A stretch of DNA of 64,000 bases from Ancylobacter dichloromethanicus (GCF_018390645.1 NZ_JAHBGC010000020.1:1-64000); one strand, 5' to 3'. Shown: positions 37,488 through 46,359, counted from the first letter of the stretch. Translations and numbers: made by a program. Notes: generated from the letters alone by a model not told the origin.

Positions 37488-37775
37488 ATGGAGAAACATT
37501 GGGTCTACATCCTCGCCAGCGCTCGAAACGGCACGCTTTATGTTGGGGTGACGCGCGATCTGGCGAAGCGAATCCACGAACACCGCACAGGGCAGTTCCC
37601 CGGTTTCACTGAAAAATATGCGGTGAAGATGCTGGTCTTCGCTGAGCCGCACGACACGGCTGTGGCCGCAATCCAGCGCGAGAAGAACATCAAACATTGG
37701 TCGCGCAAATGGAAAATGTCGCTCATTGAGCGAGACAATCCTGATTGGCGCGATCTCTACGAATTTCTGGTGTGA
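37488..37775 (+). CDS. GIY-YIG nuclease family protein
   Basis: A 95-residue single-domain GIY-YIG protein of the UPF0213/YhbQ type. The signature is split as WVYILASARNGTLYVGVT, followed by the catalytic-arginine helix DLAKRIHEHRTG and the glutamate segment AAIQREKNIKHWSRKWK. It ends with NPDWRDLYEFL, typical of the alphaproteobacterial copies. ATG 37488 is used; upstream in-frame sequence is only the translated palindrome. The gene is bracketed at 18 bp and 6 bp by perfect 31-bp inverted copies of a REP-like palindrome, an arrangement like a minimal mobile cassette. Nicking of palindromic DNA is a reasonable but untested inference. Confidence 0.9.
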   Translation: MEKHWVYILASARNGTLYVGVTRDLAKRIHEHRTGQFPGFTEKYAVKMLVFAEPHDTAVAAIQREKNIKHWSRKWKMSLIERDNPDWRDLYEFLV

Positions 37776-37781
37776 GGAAGC

Positions 37782-37812
37782 CTGGGTCCCCGGGTCAAGC
37801 CCGGGGATGAGG
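37782..37812 (-). repeat. Right inverted copy of REP-like palindrome flanking GIY-YIG gene
   Basis: Exact reverse complement of 37439-37469 over 31 bases. Stem CCCCGGG, loop TCAAG, stem CCCGGGG, with CTGGGT before and ATGAGG after. It begins 6 bp past the GIY-YIG stop and ends 5 bp before the trmL stop codon on the other strand. Confidence 0.95.
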
Positions 37813-37817
37813 GCGAT

Positions 37818-38288
37818 CTATCGCGAGGCCCCAAATCCCCCCGTCTGCCGCAGCGCCTCGCCGAGGATCATCGCGCCGGCCAGCGCCACGTTGAGCGAGC
37901 GGGCGCCTTGCGCCAGCGGGATGACGATTCGTGCCTGCGCCGCCGCGTGCACCGCCTCGGGGACGCCGGCGCTTTCGCGGCCGAGCAGCAGCACGTCGTC
38001 GGGGGCGAAGGCGAAATCCGTGTAGGCCACCGCGCCGCGCGTGGTGCACAGCACCAGCCGCCGCCGCGCGCCCGCGCGCCAGGCTTCGAAGGCGGCGAAG
38101 CTGGCGTGGCGGGTGATCGCGGCGCGGTCGAGATAGTCCATTCCCGCCCGCCGGAAGCCGGCATCGCCGACCGCAAACCCTGCCGGCTCGATGATGTGCA
38201 GCGACACGCCGAGGCAGGCGCCCGCGCGCGCCAGCGTGCCCGCATTCTGCGCGATGTCCGGCTGGTAGAGGGCGAGCGCCAGCGTCAT
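37818..38288 (-). CDS. trmL: tRNA (cytidine(34)-2'-O)-methyltransferase TrmL
   Basis: SPOUT-class methyltransferase of 156 residues that 2'-O-methylates the wobble base of tRNA-Leu isoacceptors. The N-terminal LALYQPDIAQNAGTLARAGA includes the conserved N-x-G-x-x-x-R, and HIIEPAGFAVGDAGFRRAGM follows. The knotted C-terminus has LLLGRESAGVPEAV and IVIPLAQGARSLNVALAGA, which form the SAM pocket. ATG 38288 is chosen over an ATG at 38321 because family members start at the LALYQPD strand. It lies convergent to the GIY-YIG gene and divergent from petABC. Confidence 0.92.
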   Translation of the reverse strand: MTLALALYQPDIAQNAGTLARAGACLGVSLHIIEPAGFAVGDAGFRRAGMDYLDRAAITRHASFAAFEAWRAGARRRLVLCTTRGAVAYTDFAFAPDDVLLLGRESAGVPEAVHAAAQARIVIPLAQGARSLNVALAGAMILGEALRQTGGFGASR

Positions 38289-38571
38289 GCCGATCCTGAT
38301 CCTTCGCGGTTTCCACCCCATCCCTAGCCGAGTGCCGCCGGCGCGGCGACCGCCCGTTCCGCGACGGGAGTGGATGGCAGGGGGGCAGGACGGGTTGCCG
38401 CACTGCCTTCATCTGGACAAGGGGCGGTTCGGATGCAATTAGAGGCACTCGAAGGTAGGGTCGACCGCGCGCCACGCGGACGCCTGCCCGTTTCGCGCGA
38501 GCGCTCGACATCGAGCCGGAACGGGAATGGCGGGGGCAGCGGTCACGGGTTCGAGGGGAAAGGAAACCATC

Positions 38572-39132
38572 GTGGCAGCAACAGAGACGGCGGGTACCAC
38601 GCGCCGCGACTTCCTCTACATCGCGACCGGCGCCATGGGCGCGGTCGGTGCCGCCGCACTCGTGTGGCCCTTCGTCTCCCAGCTCCAGCCCGACGCGTCG
38701 GTCCTCGCCATGTCCACCACCGAGGTGGACCTTTCGCAGGTCGCGGAAGGCCAGATGGTGACGGTGAAGTGGCGCGGCAAGCCGGTCTTCGTGTGGAACC
38801 GCACCCCCAAGGACATCGCCGAGGCGAAGGCGACCGAGCTCTCCGCGCTGCTCGACCCGGTCGCCCGCAACGCCAACCTGGCGGCGGACGCCCCGGCGAC
38901 CGACGAAAACCGGGCCGGCATCGACCATGAGAAGTGGCTCGTCGTCGTCGGCATCTGCACCCATCTGGGCTGCGTGCCGATCGGCCATGCGGGCGAATAT
39001 GACGGCTGGTTCTGCCCCTGCCACGGCTCCGAATATGATTCGGCCGGCCGGGTCCGTCGCGGACCGGCGCCGGAGAACCTCGCGGTCCCGCCCTATAATT
39101 TCGTGTCCGACACGAAGATCTCCATCGGCTGA
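38572..39132 (+). CDS. petA: Rieske iron-sulfur subunit of cytochrome bc1
   Basis: A 186-residue Rieske protein of the bc1 complex, transferring electrons from quinol to cytochrome c1. An N-terminal [10 protein letters not shown] twin-arginine-like segment and one membrane helix anchor it at the periplasmic face. The 2Fe-2S cluster ligands are Cys129 and His131 in CTHLGC and Cys148 and His151 in CPCHGS; Cys134 and Cys150 form the disulfide. Start is GTG 38572, six bases after AAAGGAA; the frame is open to 38527, but that part is not family-like. petB follows after 24 bp. The promoter should lie in the 283-bp spacer from trmL. Confidence 0.96.
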   Translation: MAATETAGTTRRDFLYIATGAMGAVGAAALVWPFVSQLQPDASVLAMSTTEVDLSQVAEGQMVTVKWRGKPVFVWNRTPKDIAEAKATELSALLDPVARNANLAADAPATDENRAGIDHEKWLVVVGICTHLGCVPIGHAGEYDGWFCPCHGSEYDSAGRVRRGPAPENLAVPPYNFVSDTKISIG

Positions 39133-39156
39133 GCCGGCGTTCAGGGATATTCACAG

Positions 39157-40431
39157 ATGAGCGGACACTCCACGTTCGAGCCGAAGCACCCGGCGCTCAA
39201 GTGGTTCGAGAGCCGGCTGCCGCTGGTCGGCCTGATCCATTCCTCCTTCGTCGCCTATCCGACGCCGCGCAACCTGAACTACTGGTGGACCTTCGGCGGC
39301 ATCCTGTCGCTGATGCTGGTCTGCCAGATCGTGTCCGGCGTGGTGCTGGTGATGCACTACACGCCGCACATCACGCTGGCCTTCGATTCCGTCGAGCACA
39401 TCATGCGCGATGTCAGCTATGGCTGGCTGATCCGCTACATCCACTCGAACGGCGCCTCGATGTTCTTCATCGCGGTGTACATCCACATGTTCCGCGGCCT
39501 CTATTACGGGTCCTACAAGGCCCCGCGCGAGGTGCTCTGGATTCTCGGCTGCATCATCTACCTCTTGATGATGGCCACCGCCTTCATGGGCTATGTGCTG
39601 CCGTGGGGCCAGATGAGTTTCTGGGGCGCCACCGTCATCACCAACCTGTTCTCGGCCTTCCCGGTGGTCGGCCCGACCATCGTCGAATGGCTGTGGGGCG
39701 GCTTCTCGGTCGACAACGCGACGCTGAACCGCTTCTTCTCGCTGCACTACCTGCTGCCCTTCATGATCGCCGGCGTCGTCGTGCTGCATGTGTGGGCGCT
39801 GCATGTGGTGGGCCAGAACAACCCGACCGGCGTCGAGCCGAAGAGCGCCAAGGACACCGTGCCCTTCACCCCCTACGCGACCATCAAGGACGCGTTCGGC
39901 ATGGTGTGCTTCCTCATCTTCTTCGCCTGGTTCCTGTTCTACATCCCGAACTATCTCGGCCACGCCGACAACTACATCCCGGCCAACCCGCTGGTGACCC
40001 CGGCCCACATCGTGCCCGAATGGTACTACCTGCCGTTCTACGCGATGCTGCGCGCGGTGCCGGACAAGCTCGGCGGCGTGCTGACCATGTTCGGCGCCAT
40101 CATCGTGCTGTTCTTCGTGCCGTGGCTGGACACCTCGAAGGTGCGCTCGGGCGTCTACCGCCCGCTGTTCAAGCAGTTCTTCTGGATCTGGATCGTGGTA
40201 TGCGTCGGCCTCGGCTGGCTCGGCTCGAAGCCGGCGGAAGGCGGCTACGTGATCGCCGGCCGTATCCTGACGATCTACTACTTCGCGCACTTCCTGATCA
40301 TCCTTCCGCTGCTCGGCCTGTTCGAGAAGCCGAAGGCCGTCCCGGCTTCGATCACCGAGGCGGTGCTGGGCAAGAACAAGGGCGCGGCACCGGCCTCGGC
40401 GGGCGTCTCGGCGCCACAGACCAAGGGTTGA
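39157..40431 (+). CDS. petB: Cytochrome b of the bc1 complex
   Basis: A 424-residue, eight-helix cytochrome b carrying two haems b and the Qo and Qi quinone sites. Haem-ligating histidines are in the [19 protein letters not shown] helix and in the [20 protein letters not shown] helix. The conserved [13 protein letters not shown] sequence, the PEWY Qo-site motif, is complete. [11 protein letters not shown] and the C-terminal [15 protein letters not shown] follow the bacterial pattern. A low-complexity alanine-rich tail ends TKG. It lies between petA and petC, with 10 bp to the latter, as a single operon. Confidence 0.97.
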   Translation: MSGHSTFEPKHPALKWFESRLPLVGLIHSSFVAYPTPRNLNYWWTFGGILSLMLVCQIVSGVVLVMHYTPHITLAFDSVEHIMRDVSYGWLIRYIHSNGASMFFIAVYIHMFRGLYYGSYKAPREVLWILGCIIYLLMMATAFMGYVLPWGQMSFWGATVITNLFSAFPVVGPTIVEWLWGGFSVDNATLNRFFSLHYLLPFMIAGVVVLHVWALHVVGQNNPTGVEPKSAKDTVPFTPYATIKDAFGMVCFLIFFAWFLFYIPNYLGHADNYIPANPLVTPAHIVPEWYYLPFYAMLRAVPDKLGGVLTMFGAIIVLFFVPWLDTSKVRSGVYRPLFKQFFWIWIVVCVGLGWLGSKPAEGGYVIAGRILTIYYFAHFLIILPLLGLFEKPKAVPASITEAVLGKNKGAAPASAGVSAPQTKG

Positions 40432-40441
40432 GCGGATCATC

Positions 40442-41293
40442 ATGAGCAACACCATGTCCTTCCGTTCCAGCCTTCTCCGCCCGCTCGCCGTCGCCGCGCT
40501 CACGCTCGGCCTCGCCGCCCCGGCGCTCGCCGCCGAGGGCGCGCCCCACCCGCACCGCGAGGAGTGGAGCTTTGCCGGCCCGTTCGGCACCTATGACCGG
40601 GCGCAGCTTCAGCGCGGCTTCCAGGTGTTCAAGGAAGTCTGCTCGTCCTGCCACTCGGCCCATCTCTTCGCCTTCCGCAACCTCGCCCAGCCGGGCGGGC
40701 CGGAATTCAGCGAGGCGCAGGCCAAGACGGTGGCCGAGGAATACCAGATCCAGGACGGGCCGGACGATGCCGGCGACATGTTCGACCGCCCCGGCCGCCT
40801 GTCCGACCGCTGGCCCTCGCCGTTCCCGAACGAGCAGGCGGCGCGCGCCTCCAATGGCGGCGCCTATCCGCCGGACTTCTCGACGCTGGCCAAGGCGCGC
40901 ACTTATGAGGTCGGCTTTCCCGGCTTCCTGATCGACGTCGTGACCCAGTACCAGGAGCAGGGGCCGGACTACATCCATGCCCTGCTGGTGGGCTATGAGG
41001 AGCCGCCGGAGGGCTTCGCCCTGCCGGAAGGCGCGCATTACAACAAGTACTTCCCCGGCCACGCCATCAAGATGCCGCAGCCGATCTCGGACGGGCAGGT
41101 GACCTACACCGACGGCTCGCCGGAGACGATCGACCAGTATTCGCGCGACGTGACCGCGTTCATGATGTGGGTGGCCGAGCCGCACCTCGAAGCGCGCAAG
41201 CGCATCGGCTTCCAGGTGATGATCTTCCTCATCGTCTTCGCCGGGCTGCTCTACTTCACGAAGAAGAAGGTGTGGAAGAGCGTCGGCCACTGA
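40442..41293 (+). CDS. petC: Cytochrome c1 of the bc1 complex
   Basis: A 283-residue membrane-anchored c-type cytochrome. The signal peptide ends near LAAPALAAEG (about residue 30). The haem attachment motif CSSCH is at 67-71, and the methionine ligand lies in the FPGHAIKMPQPIS segment. The periplasmic domain contains RPGRLSDRWPSPFPNEQAAR-like conserved residues. A C-terminal helix (GFQVMIFLIVFAGLLYF) anchors the protein and is followed by KKKVWKS. It is the last gene of petABC and is followed by a strong terminator. It needs cytochrome c maturation genes encoded elsewhere. Confidence 0.97.
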   Translation: MSNTMSFRSSLLRPLAVAALTLGLAAPALAAEGAPHPHREEWSFAGPFGTYDRAQLQRGFQVFKEVCSSCHSAHLFAFRNLAQPGGPEFSEAQAKTVAEEYQIQDGPDDAGDMFDRPGRLSDRWPSPFPNEQAARASNGGAYPPDFSTLAKARTYEVGFPGFLIDVVTQYQEQGPDYIHALLVGYEEPPEGFALPEGAHYNKYFPGHAIKMPQPISDGQVTYTDGSPETIDQYSRDVTAFMMWVAEPHLEARKRIGFQVMIFLIVFAGLLYFTKKKVWKSVGH

Positions 41294-41325
41294 GCGGCGG
41301 CGCGTTCCACCGGATACGTCTAAGC

Positions 41326-41355
41326 GAAGGGCCCCGGGAGGGGCCCTTCTGCTTT
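41326..41355 (+). terminator. Rho-independent terminator of petABC
   Basis: Ten-bp perfect stem GAAGGGCCCC and GGGGCCCTTC around loop GGGA (41326-41349), followed by TGCTTTT. It lies 33 bp past the petC stop. Confidence 0.9.
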
Positions 41356-41415
41356 TGGGGGCGGGGCCTTTCAACCCGCGCACCGCTCAAATGCACGCGC
41401 ATGGTCGGCTCGTCT

Positions 41416-41482
41416 CTGGGTGCCCGGGTCACGCCCGGGCATGAGGGAGGGGAATGCGTCCGGGTCCTGCCCGGCCATGAGG
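41416..41482. repeat. REP-like palindrome plus partial second copy
   Basis: The first element (41416-41446) has stem GCCCGGG, loop TCACG and stem CCCGGGC, with CTGGGT and ATGAGG flanks. A degenerate second copy (about 41458-41482) keeps GTCCGGGTCCTGCCC and GGCCATGAGG. They lie between petC and the convergent MaoC gene. Confidence 0.75.
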
Positions 41483-41500
41483 GCGCGGGCGGCGCCCCGC

Positions 41501-41977
41501 TCACGCCTCCAGCCGCTCGACGAAAACGCAGTTGGTGAACTCCAGCACCGGCGCCCCGGCGGGGTCGGCGGCGCTCTCGCGGGTGAAGACGAGGCCCCAT
41601 TCCGGGCGGCTGGCGCTCGGCTTCTTCGCCGTCACCTCGCTGGCGAAGGCGAGCGTGTCGCCCGGGCGCACCGGGCGCAGCCATTTGAGGTTTTTGAAAC
41701 CGGGGGAGGGGCCGAGGCGGGGCACGGGCCTGCCCTCGCGGCGCAGCGCCGCGTGCTGGCGGGCCCACGCCTGCGCCCGCAGCCGGGAGGATATCGCCAC
41801 CGCGTGCCAGCCGGAGGCGACGAGGCCACCGAAATGGGTGCGCGCGCCCGCCGCCGCGTCGAGATGGAATGCCTGCGGGTCGAAGGCGCGGGCGAAGGCG
41901 ACGATCTCGTCTTCCGTGAAGCTGTGCGAGCCGAGCCGGGTGATCGTGCCGATTTCGATGTCTTCGAAGAACAGCAT
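41501..41977 (-). CDS. MaoC-like hotdog dehydratase
   Basis: A 158-residue protein of the MaoC/R-specific enoyl-CoA hydratase hotdog superfamily. FTEDEIVAFARAFDPQAFHL carries the conserved D-x-Q-x-x-H hydratase-2 motif as DPQAFH, and FGGLVASGWHAVAI follows. VRPGDTLAFASEV is the conserved last-strand region. The downstream partner (41986-42444) is a clear homologue, and the two lie 8 bp apart in the same direction. They probably form a heteromeric or tandem hydratase. Substrate is unknown; short-chain acyl-CoA metabolism is plausible. Confidence 0.85.
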   Translation of the reverse strand: MLFFEDIEIGTITRLGSHSFTEDEIVAFARAFDPQAFHLDAAAGARTHFGGLVASGWHAVAISSRLRAQAWARQHAALRREGRPVPRLGPSPGFKNLKWLRPVRPGDTLAFASEVTAKKPSASRPEWGLVFTRESAADPAGAPVLEFTNCVFVERLEA

Positions 41978-41985
41978 GGCGTCCC

Positions 41986-42444
41986 TCAGGCTGGCCGGAA
42001 GCCGGGATTGCGCCGGCCGAACAGGATGGTGCCGACAATCTCGGCCACGACCTCACCGGCGGCGTCGAGCAACTCGAAGTGGAACTTCACCAGCCCCATC
42101 TCCGGCCGGCTTTTCGAGGACCGGGTCTCCAGCACCTTGCGGCGCAGGCTCAGCACCGTTCCCGGGTGGACCGGCCGGAGGAACCGCACCTCGTCGAGGC
42201 CGGGCGAGCCCAGGCAGTCGCTGCCGGCGAGAAAGCCGTCAACGGCGAGGCGCATGAAGATGCCGCACAAATGCCAGCCGGAGGCCGAAAGCCCGCCGAG
42301 CCGCGTCGCCCCGGCGGCGGCATCGTCGAGATGGATCGGCAGGGGATCGTACTCGCGGGCGAAGCCGACGATCTCCTCGCGCCCGACCACGTAGCGCCCG
42401 CTGGTCGCCACATGGCCCTCGTGAAAATCCTCCCAGAACAGCAT
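41986..42444 (-). CDS. MaoC-like hotdog dehydratase
   Basis: A 152-residue MaoC-type protein, paralogous to the next gene on the same strand. MLFWEDFHEGHVATSGRYVV at the start and VGFAREYDPLPIHLDD carry the motif, with DPLPIH in place of DPQAFH; LGGLSASGWHLCGI and FLRPVHPGTVLSLRRKV follow. ATG 42444 has GGGAGGA upstream; the frame is open much further, but that sequence is spacer. It probably starts the two-gene operon. The replacement of Q by L-P in the dehydratase motif could weaken activity. Confidence 0.85.
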   Translation of the reverse strand: MLFWEDFHEGHVATSGRYVVGREEIVGFAREYDPLPIHLDDAAAGATRLGGLSASGWHLCGIFMRLAVDGFLAGSDCLGSPGLDEVRFLRPVHPGTVLSLRRKVLETRSSKSRPEMGLVKFHFELLDAAGEVVAEIVGTILFGRRNPGFRPA

Positions 42445-42622
42445 CTGTCCTCCCGCGTCCGCGCCCATGACAGGCGAGCGCGCCGCCAAGGTCAAGCGGG
42501 GTGGCTGCAGTCCGATGCGCGCCGGCCGAGGCGGCAGCCGGGACGCTGCACGCCGCAGCCGGATGTTGCAGCTTGACGAAGCAGCCGCGCGTGCAGCCGC
42601 TTCTGCAGTTGGGCGCCGTGGC

Positions 42623-43720
42623 TCAGGTGTTGAAGCGGAAATGCAGCACGTCGCCATCGGCGACGACATATTCCTTGCCTTCCAGCCGCAGCCGCCCGGC
42701 GTCGCGTGCCCCCGCCTCGCCATTGCCCTTGACGTAATCGTCGAAGGCGATGGTCTCGGCACGGATGAAGCCCTTCTCGAAATCGGAATGGATCACGCCC
42801 GCCGCGCCCGGCGCCTTGGTGCCGGCGGTGATGGTCCAGGCGCGGGCCTCCTTGGGGCCGACGGTGAAATAGGTGACCAGCTTCAGAAGCTCGTAGCCGG
42901 TGCGGATGATCCGGTTGAGACCGGGCTCCTCAAGGTCGATGGCCTCCAGATAGTCCTTCTGCTCGTCCGCCGGCAGCACGGCGATCTCGCTCTCGATCTT
43001 GGCCGAGACCACCACCGCCTTGGCGTCTTCCTTCTTCGCCAGCGCGAACACCTCGGCGGAAAGCGCGTTGCCGTTCTTGGCCGAGGCTTCCTCGACATTG
43101 CAGACATAGAGCACCGGCTTGGAGGAGAGCAGGCCGAGCATGCGGAACGCCTTCTCCTCCTCCGGCTTCACCTCGACGAGGCGCGCCGGCTTGCCCTCGC
43201 GCAGCAGCACGAGGGCGCGGGTCATCAGCTCAAGGCTTTCCTTGGCTTCCTTGTCGCCGCCCTTGGCCCTCTTCTCCAGGGCGCCGGCGCGCTTCTCCAG
43301 GCTTTCGAGGTCGGCCAGCATCAGCTCGGTCTCGATGGTCTCGATGTCGGAGATCGGCGCCAGCTTGCCCTCGACATGGGTGACGTCGGAATCCTCGAAG
43401 CAGCGCACCACATGGGCGATGGCGTCGCATTCGCGGATATTGGCGAGGAACTGGTTGCCGAGTCCTTCGCCCTTGGAGGCGCCGCGCACCAGGCCGGCAA
43501 TGTCGACGAAGGTGAGGCGGGTGGGGATGATCTGCTGCGAGCCGGCGATCTTCGCCAGCGTCTCCAGCCGCGGATCGGGCACCGCCACGTCGCCGACATT
43601 GGGCTCGATGGTGCAGAACGGGTAGTTCGCCGCCTGCGCCGCCGCGGTCTGCGTCAGCGCGTTGAAGAGGGTCGACTTGCCGACGTTGGGCAGGCCGACA
43701 ATGCCGCATTTGAAGCCCAT
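42623..43720 (-). CDS. ychF: Obg-like ATPase YchF
   Basis: Universally conserved P-loop ATPase of 365 residues that binds ribosomes and is redox-regulated. The G1 motif GLPNVGKST lies at residues 8-16, and DIAGLVRGASKGEGLGNQFL is the G3 region. The G4 motif reads NVEE instead of NKxD, the reason YchF prefers ATP. A TGS domain occupies the C-terminus (TYFTVGPKEARAWTI and AAGVIHSDFEKGFIRAE). It is transcribed next to pth, as is common in alphaproteobacteria, with 102 bp between them. Confidence 0.96.
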   Translation of the reverse strand: MGFKCGIVGLPNVGKSTLFNALTQTAAAQAANYPFCTIEPNVGDVAVPDPRLETLAKIAGSQQIIPTRLTFVDIAGLVRGASKGEGLGNQFLANIRECDAIAHVVRCFEDSDVTHVEGKLAPISDIETIETELMLADLESLEKRAGALEKRAKGGDKEAKESLELMTRALVLLREGKPARLVEVKPEEEKAFRMLGLLSSKPVLYVCNVEEASAKNGNALSAEVFALAKKEDAKAVVVSAKIESEIAVLPADEQKDYLEAIDLEEPGLNRIIRTGYELLKLVTYFTVGPKEARAWTITAGTKAPGAAGVIHSDFEKGFIRAETIAFDDYVKGNGEAGARDAGRLRLEGKEYVVADGDVLHFRFNT

Positions 43721-43822
43721 GGTGCGATGCTCGATCGAGAGGAACGGTTGCCGCCGTGGTTAGGCAAGATGGCGGGCGAGTGCAAGTGAGCGGTGCGCCG
43801 GGGAGGGCGCGGGGAGAGCCGT

Positions 43823-44434
43823 TCAGCCGGGCTTCCTGGCGGGTTTTTCCGCCGGCCCGAAGCCGCGTGCTTCCAGAAACAGGTGCAGCCGGTTCTGGAA
43901 CTCGTCCAGCCGGTGGGTGGCGAGCAGGCCGGCAAGATCGGCGCAGCCCTCGCACACCGCCTCCACCCAGTCGCGCTCGGCCTTGGCGAAGTCGCTCAGC
44001 ACATAATGGTGCACCAGCGCCTTGTCGCCGGGATGACCGATGCCGAGGCGGATGCGGGCATAGTCGTTGCCGCAATGGGCGGTGATGGAGCGCAGGCCGT
44101 TATGCCCGGCATTGCCGCCGCCGACCTTGTAGCGGATCTTGGCGGGCGGCAGGTCGAGCTCGTCATGGAAGACGAAGAGGTCGCGCAGTTCGATCTTGTA
44201 GAAGCGCTGCGCTTCCGCGACCGCGCGGCCGCTCTCGTTCATGTAGGTTTCGGGCAGCAGCGCGAGAATTTTCTGGCCCTCGATCTCGCCCTCGCAGGCC
44301 GCGCCCTGGAAGCGCCGCCGCCAGGGTGAGAAGCGGTGCCGGCGGGCGATGGCGTCTACCGCCATGAAGCCGATATTGTGCCGGTTGCCGGCATATTTCG
44401 ACCCGGGATTGCCGAGCCCGGTGAACAGCAGCAC
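43823..44434 (-). CDS. pth: Peptidyl-tRNA hydrolase
   Basis: Recycles peptidyl-tRNAs by hydrolysing the ester bond. The 203-residue protein starts at GTG 44434, with AGGAGA upstream. Catalytic and binding residues are visible in [20 protein letters not shown] (the His is catalytic, with Asn) and in [20 protein letters not shown] (the Asp). [20 protein letters not shown] and VLSDFAKAE follow. A C-terminal tail of about 15 basic residues ([11 protein letters not shown]) is extra. It lies between rplY upstream and ychF downstream on the minus strand, after an intrinsic terminator. Confidence 0.95.
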   Translation of the reverse strand: MLLFTGLGNPGSKYAGNRHNIGFMAVDAIARRHRFSPWRRRFQGAACEGEIEGQKILALLPETYMNESGRAVAEAQRFYKIELRDLFVFHDELDLPPAKIRYKVGGGNAGHNGLRSITAHCGNDYARIRLGIGHPGDKALVHHYVLSDFAKAERDWVEAVCEGCADLAGLLATHRLDEFQNRLHLFLEARGFGPAEKPARKPG

Positions 44435-44475
44435 CGCGCGTCTCCTGCTGGCTCAGAGGGAACTGAGAAACGACA

Positions 44476-44501
44476 AGAGCCGGAAGCGGACTTCCGGCTC
44501 T
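44476..44501 (-). terminator. Intrinsic terminator of rplY
   Basis: Eleven-bp perfect stem AGAGCCGGAAG and CTTCCGGCTCT with a four-base loop. Read on the minus strand it is followed by TGTCGTTTCTC. It sits between rplY and pth and may attenuate transcription into pth. Confidence 0.8.
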
Positions 44502-44560
44502 CCTCGCAGCTTCGGTCGGCCGGCACCCGCGGCGCCGGCCCGGATCAGCCGTCCCAAGGA

Positions 44561-45184
44561 TCAGGCCTTGGCAGCGTCCGCGGCAGCGGCTGCGGCCTCA
44601 TCCGCCTCCGCCTCCTTAAGACCCGACGGCGCGGTGATGGTGGCCAGGGTGTCGTCGCCATGACCGGCCCAGGTCACGCCCGCCGGCAGCTTGATCGCCG
44701 AGAGGTGGATCGAGTCGCCGAAATTGTAGTCGGTGAGGTCGACCTCGATGGCGTCGGGAATGGCGTCCGCCGGCACGTTCAGCGCAACGGTGTGGCTGAC
44801 AATGTTCAGCGTGCCGCCCTGCTTGATCGCCGGCGCGGTGTCGGCGTTGAGGAAGTGCACCGGCACGTCGACCGACAGGCTGGCGCCGACGGCGACGCGC
44901 AGGAAGTCGATGTGCAGCGGGAAGTCCTTCACCACGTCGAGCTGGTAGTCGCGCGGGATGACGCGGTGCTTCTCGCCGTTCACATCGACGTTGAACAGCG
45001 TGGTGAGGAAGTGGCCGGCATAGATGATCTTGTTGATCTCGACATGGTCGAGCGTGATGCCGACGGGGGCCTTGCCGTCGCCATAGATGACGGCGGGCAC
45101 GCGACCGGCGCGGCGTTCAGCACGAGCGGCCCCCTTGCCGACCTTCGTGCGCGCCTGCGCCTTCAGTTCCTTGATGGCGGTCAT
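44561..45184 (-). CDS. rplY: 50S ribosomal protein bL25 (TL5/CTC type)
   Basis: A 207-residue long-form bL25 that binds 5S rRNA. The N-terminal domain has ELKAQARTKVGKGAARAERR and VPAVIYGDGKAPVGITL, and the C-terminal TL5 domain has IEVDLTDYNFGDSIHLSAIK. An acidic, alanine-rich tail (EAEADEAAAAAADAAKA) closes the protein. ATG 45184 follows GAGGA at seven bases. It is first of a likely rplY-pth-ychF set, although a terminator separates it from pth. The general-stress CTC form is typical of alphaproteobacteria. Confidence 0.95.
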   Translation of the reverse strand: MTAIKELKAQARTKVGKGAARAERRAGRVPAVIYGDGKAPVGITLDHVEINKIIYAGHFLTTLFNVDVNGEKHRVIPRDYQLDVVKDFPLHIDFLRVAVGASLSVDVPVHFLNADTAPAIKQGGTLNIVSHTVALNVPADAIPDAIEVDLTDYNFGDSIHLSAIKLPAGVTWAGHGDDTLATITAPSGLKEAEADEAAAAAADAAKA

Positions 45185-45353
45185 TGTTGTCCTCAATGGT
45201 TGCAAACGAACGAGGCCGCTCGCGCGGCCCGTTCCGTCAGGCTTGGTACGGTCAGGGTCTCGGCGCGCCTCCAGGGGTGCGGAAAGGCCGGGACCGGGCG
45301 GGCTCATAGCAGCAAAAGCCTTGAACGGCAATGTTGGCCATGCGCCGGGCGGC

Positions 45354-46247
45354 TCAGAACTTGCCGAGGACGCCCGCCTTGACGATGCCGCTGCCGACGG
45401 AATCGGGGCTGATCGAGCGCTGCACCGAGATGAATCGCTCATAGGACCCCACCGGCGCGCGCAGCTCGACCCCGGTGGTGACGGCCTGGACGTTGTTCAC
45501 CTCGACGCTGGCGCCGAGCTTCTCCTGCCCGAGGCCGAGCGGGGCCAGCGGCACCGAATAGGTGCTGCCGACCGCGACATTGTCATAGATCGCGGCCGCG
45601 CCGGGGCTGGCCGAGGCGCCGAGCGTGCCGGTGCTGTAGACGGTCAGATTGTCCTGCTCCAGCCCGACGCGGCCCTTGATCTCGCCGCTGCCGCTGGTGC
45701 TGGTGGTGGCCAGCGCCCCGGAGGCCGGCGCGGTGGCGCTGGCGCTGGAGGAGACGGAGAGGCTCGCCGCTCCCTGCCGCAGCTCCATCCGGGTCGGCAG
45801 TTGCGCGCGCGCGCGCTTCACCGGCGCCTCGCGCTCGGGCAGGAGCTGATAGGGCTTGGGCGTCTCCGGCTCGGGCTCAGTGGGGATGTCGCCGAGGCCG
45901 AGATCGATGGTCTCCCAGAGCGAGGGCATGGCGCCCGCTTCCCGTTCAGGGTCGAACGGCTCGACCGCCGGCGTTTCGGCCTCGGGCTGGTCGGCGACGG
46001 TCGTCGCCGCCTCGGCGGCGCGATGGGCCGCCTCATAGGGCGAATCCGCGTCATGCGGCGTGATGATGATGACGCCGTGCCACGGGTCCGGCAGGTTCGG
46101 TTTGGTCACCGCGCCAATGGACTGCGCTCCGGCCGGCTGGGCCAAGGCAAGGCCGGCCACCAGCAGCGACAGGCGTGCGAGGGGCGCGGCAAGGCGAATC
46201 CCGGAGAGGCGCGACGACGAAGGGCGCGACGGGAGGGGGCGCAGCAT
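45354..46247 (-). CDS. Exported protein of unknown function
   Basis: A 297-residue protein with a long twin-arginine-free signal peptide (basic MLRPLPSRPSSSRLSGIRLA, hydrophobic core LARLSLLVAGLALA, cleavage near AGAQ). The middle is proline- and glutamate-rich (EAETPAVEPFDPEREAGAMP and EPEPETPKPYQLLPERE). The C-terminal 130 residues are strand-like with alternating small residues (SGSGEIKGRVGLEQDNLTVY and KLGASVEVNNVQAVTTGVEL), ending GVLGKF, which could be an outer-membrane or periplasmic beta structure. I do not recognise a family. It lies between prs and rplY on the same strand. ATG 46247 is preferred because the signal peptide then begins cleanly. Confidence 0.65.
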   Translation of the reverse strand: MLRPLPSRPSSSRLSGIRLAAPLARLSLLVAGLALAQPAGAQSIGAVTKPNLPDPWHGVIIITPHDADSPYEAAHRAAEAATTVADQPEAETPAVEPFDPEREAGAMPSLWETIDLGLGDIPTEPEPETPKPYQLLPEREAPVKRARAQLPTRMELRQGAASLSVSSSASATAPASGALATTSTSGSGEIKGRVGLEQDNLTVYSTGTLGASASPGAAAIYDNVAVGSTYSVPLAPLGLGQEKLGASVEVNNVQAVTTGVELRAPVGSYERFISVQRSISPDSVGSGIVKAGVLGKF

Positions 46248-46359
46248 GGGGTGGTCCGGATCGTTGAGCGAGCGGGCAGCCTGCGGCGGAACTGTGGAAT
46301 GAAAATGGCGCAGCGCACCATCGCGTCGCGGCGCGCCTGTCTTCACGGCGGCACGGCGC

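Noticed and set aside
37488-37812. Complete insertion sequence around the GIY-YIG gene
   Set aside because: No transposase is present and no target-site duplication could be confirmed; retained only as a possible minimal mobile cassette.
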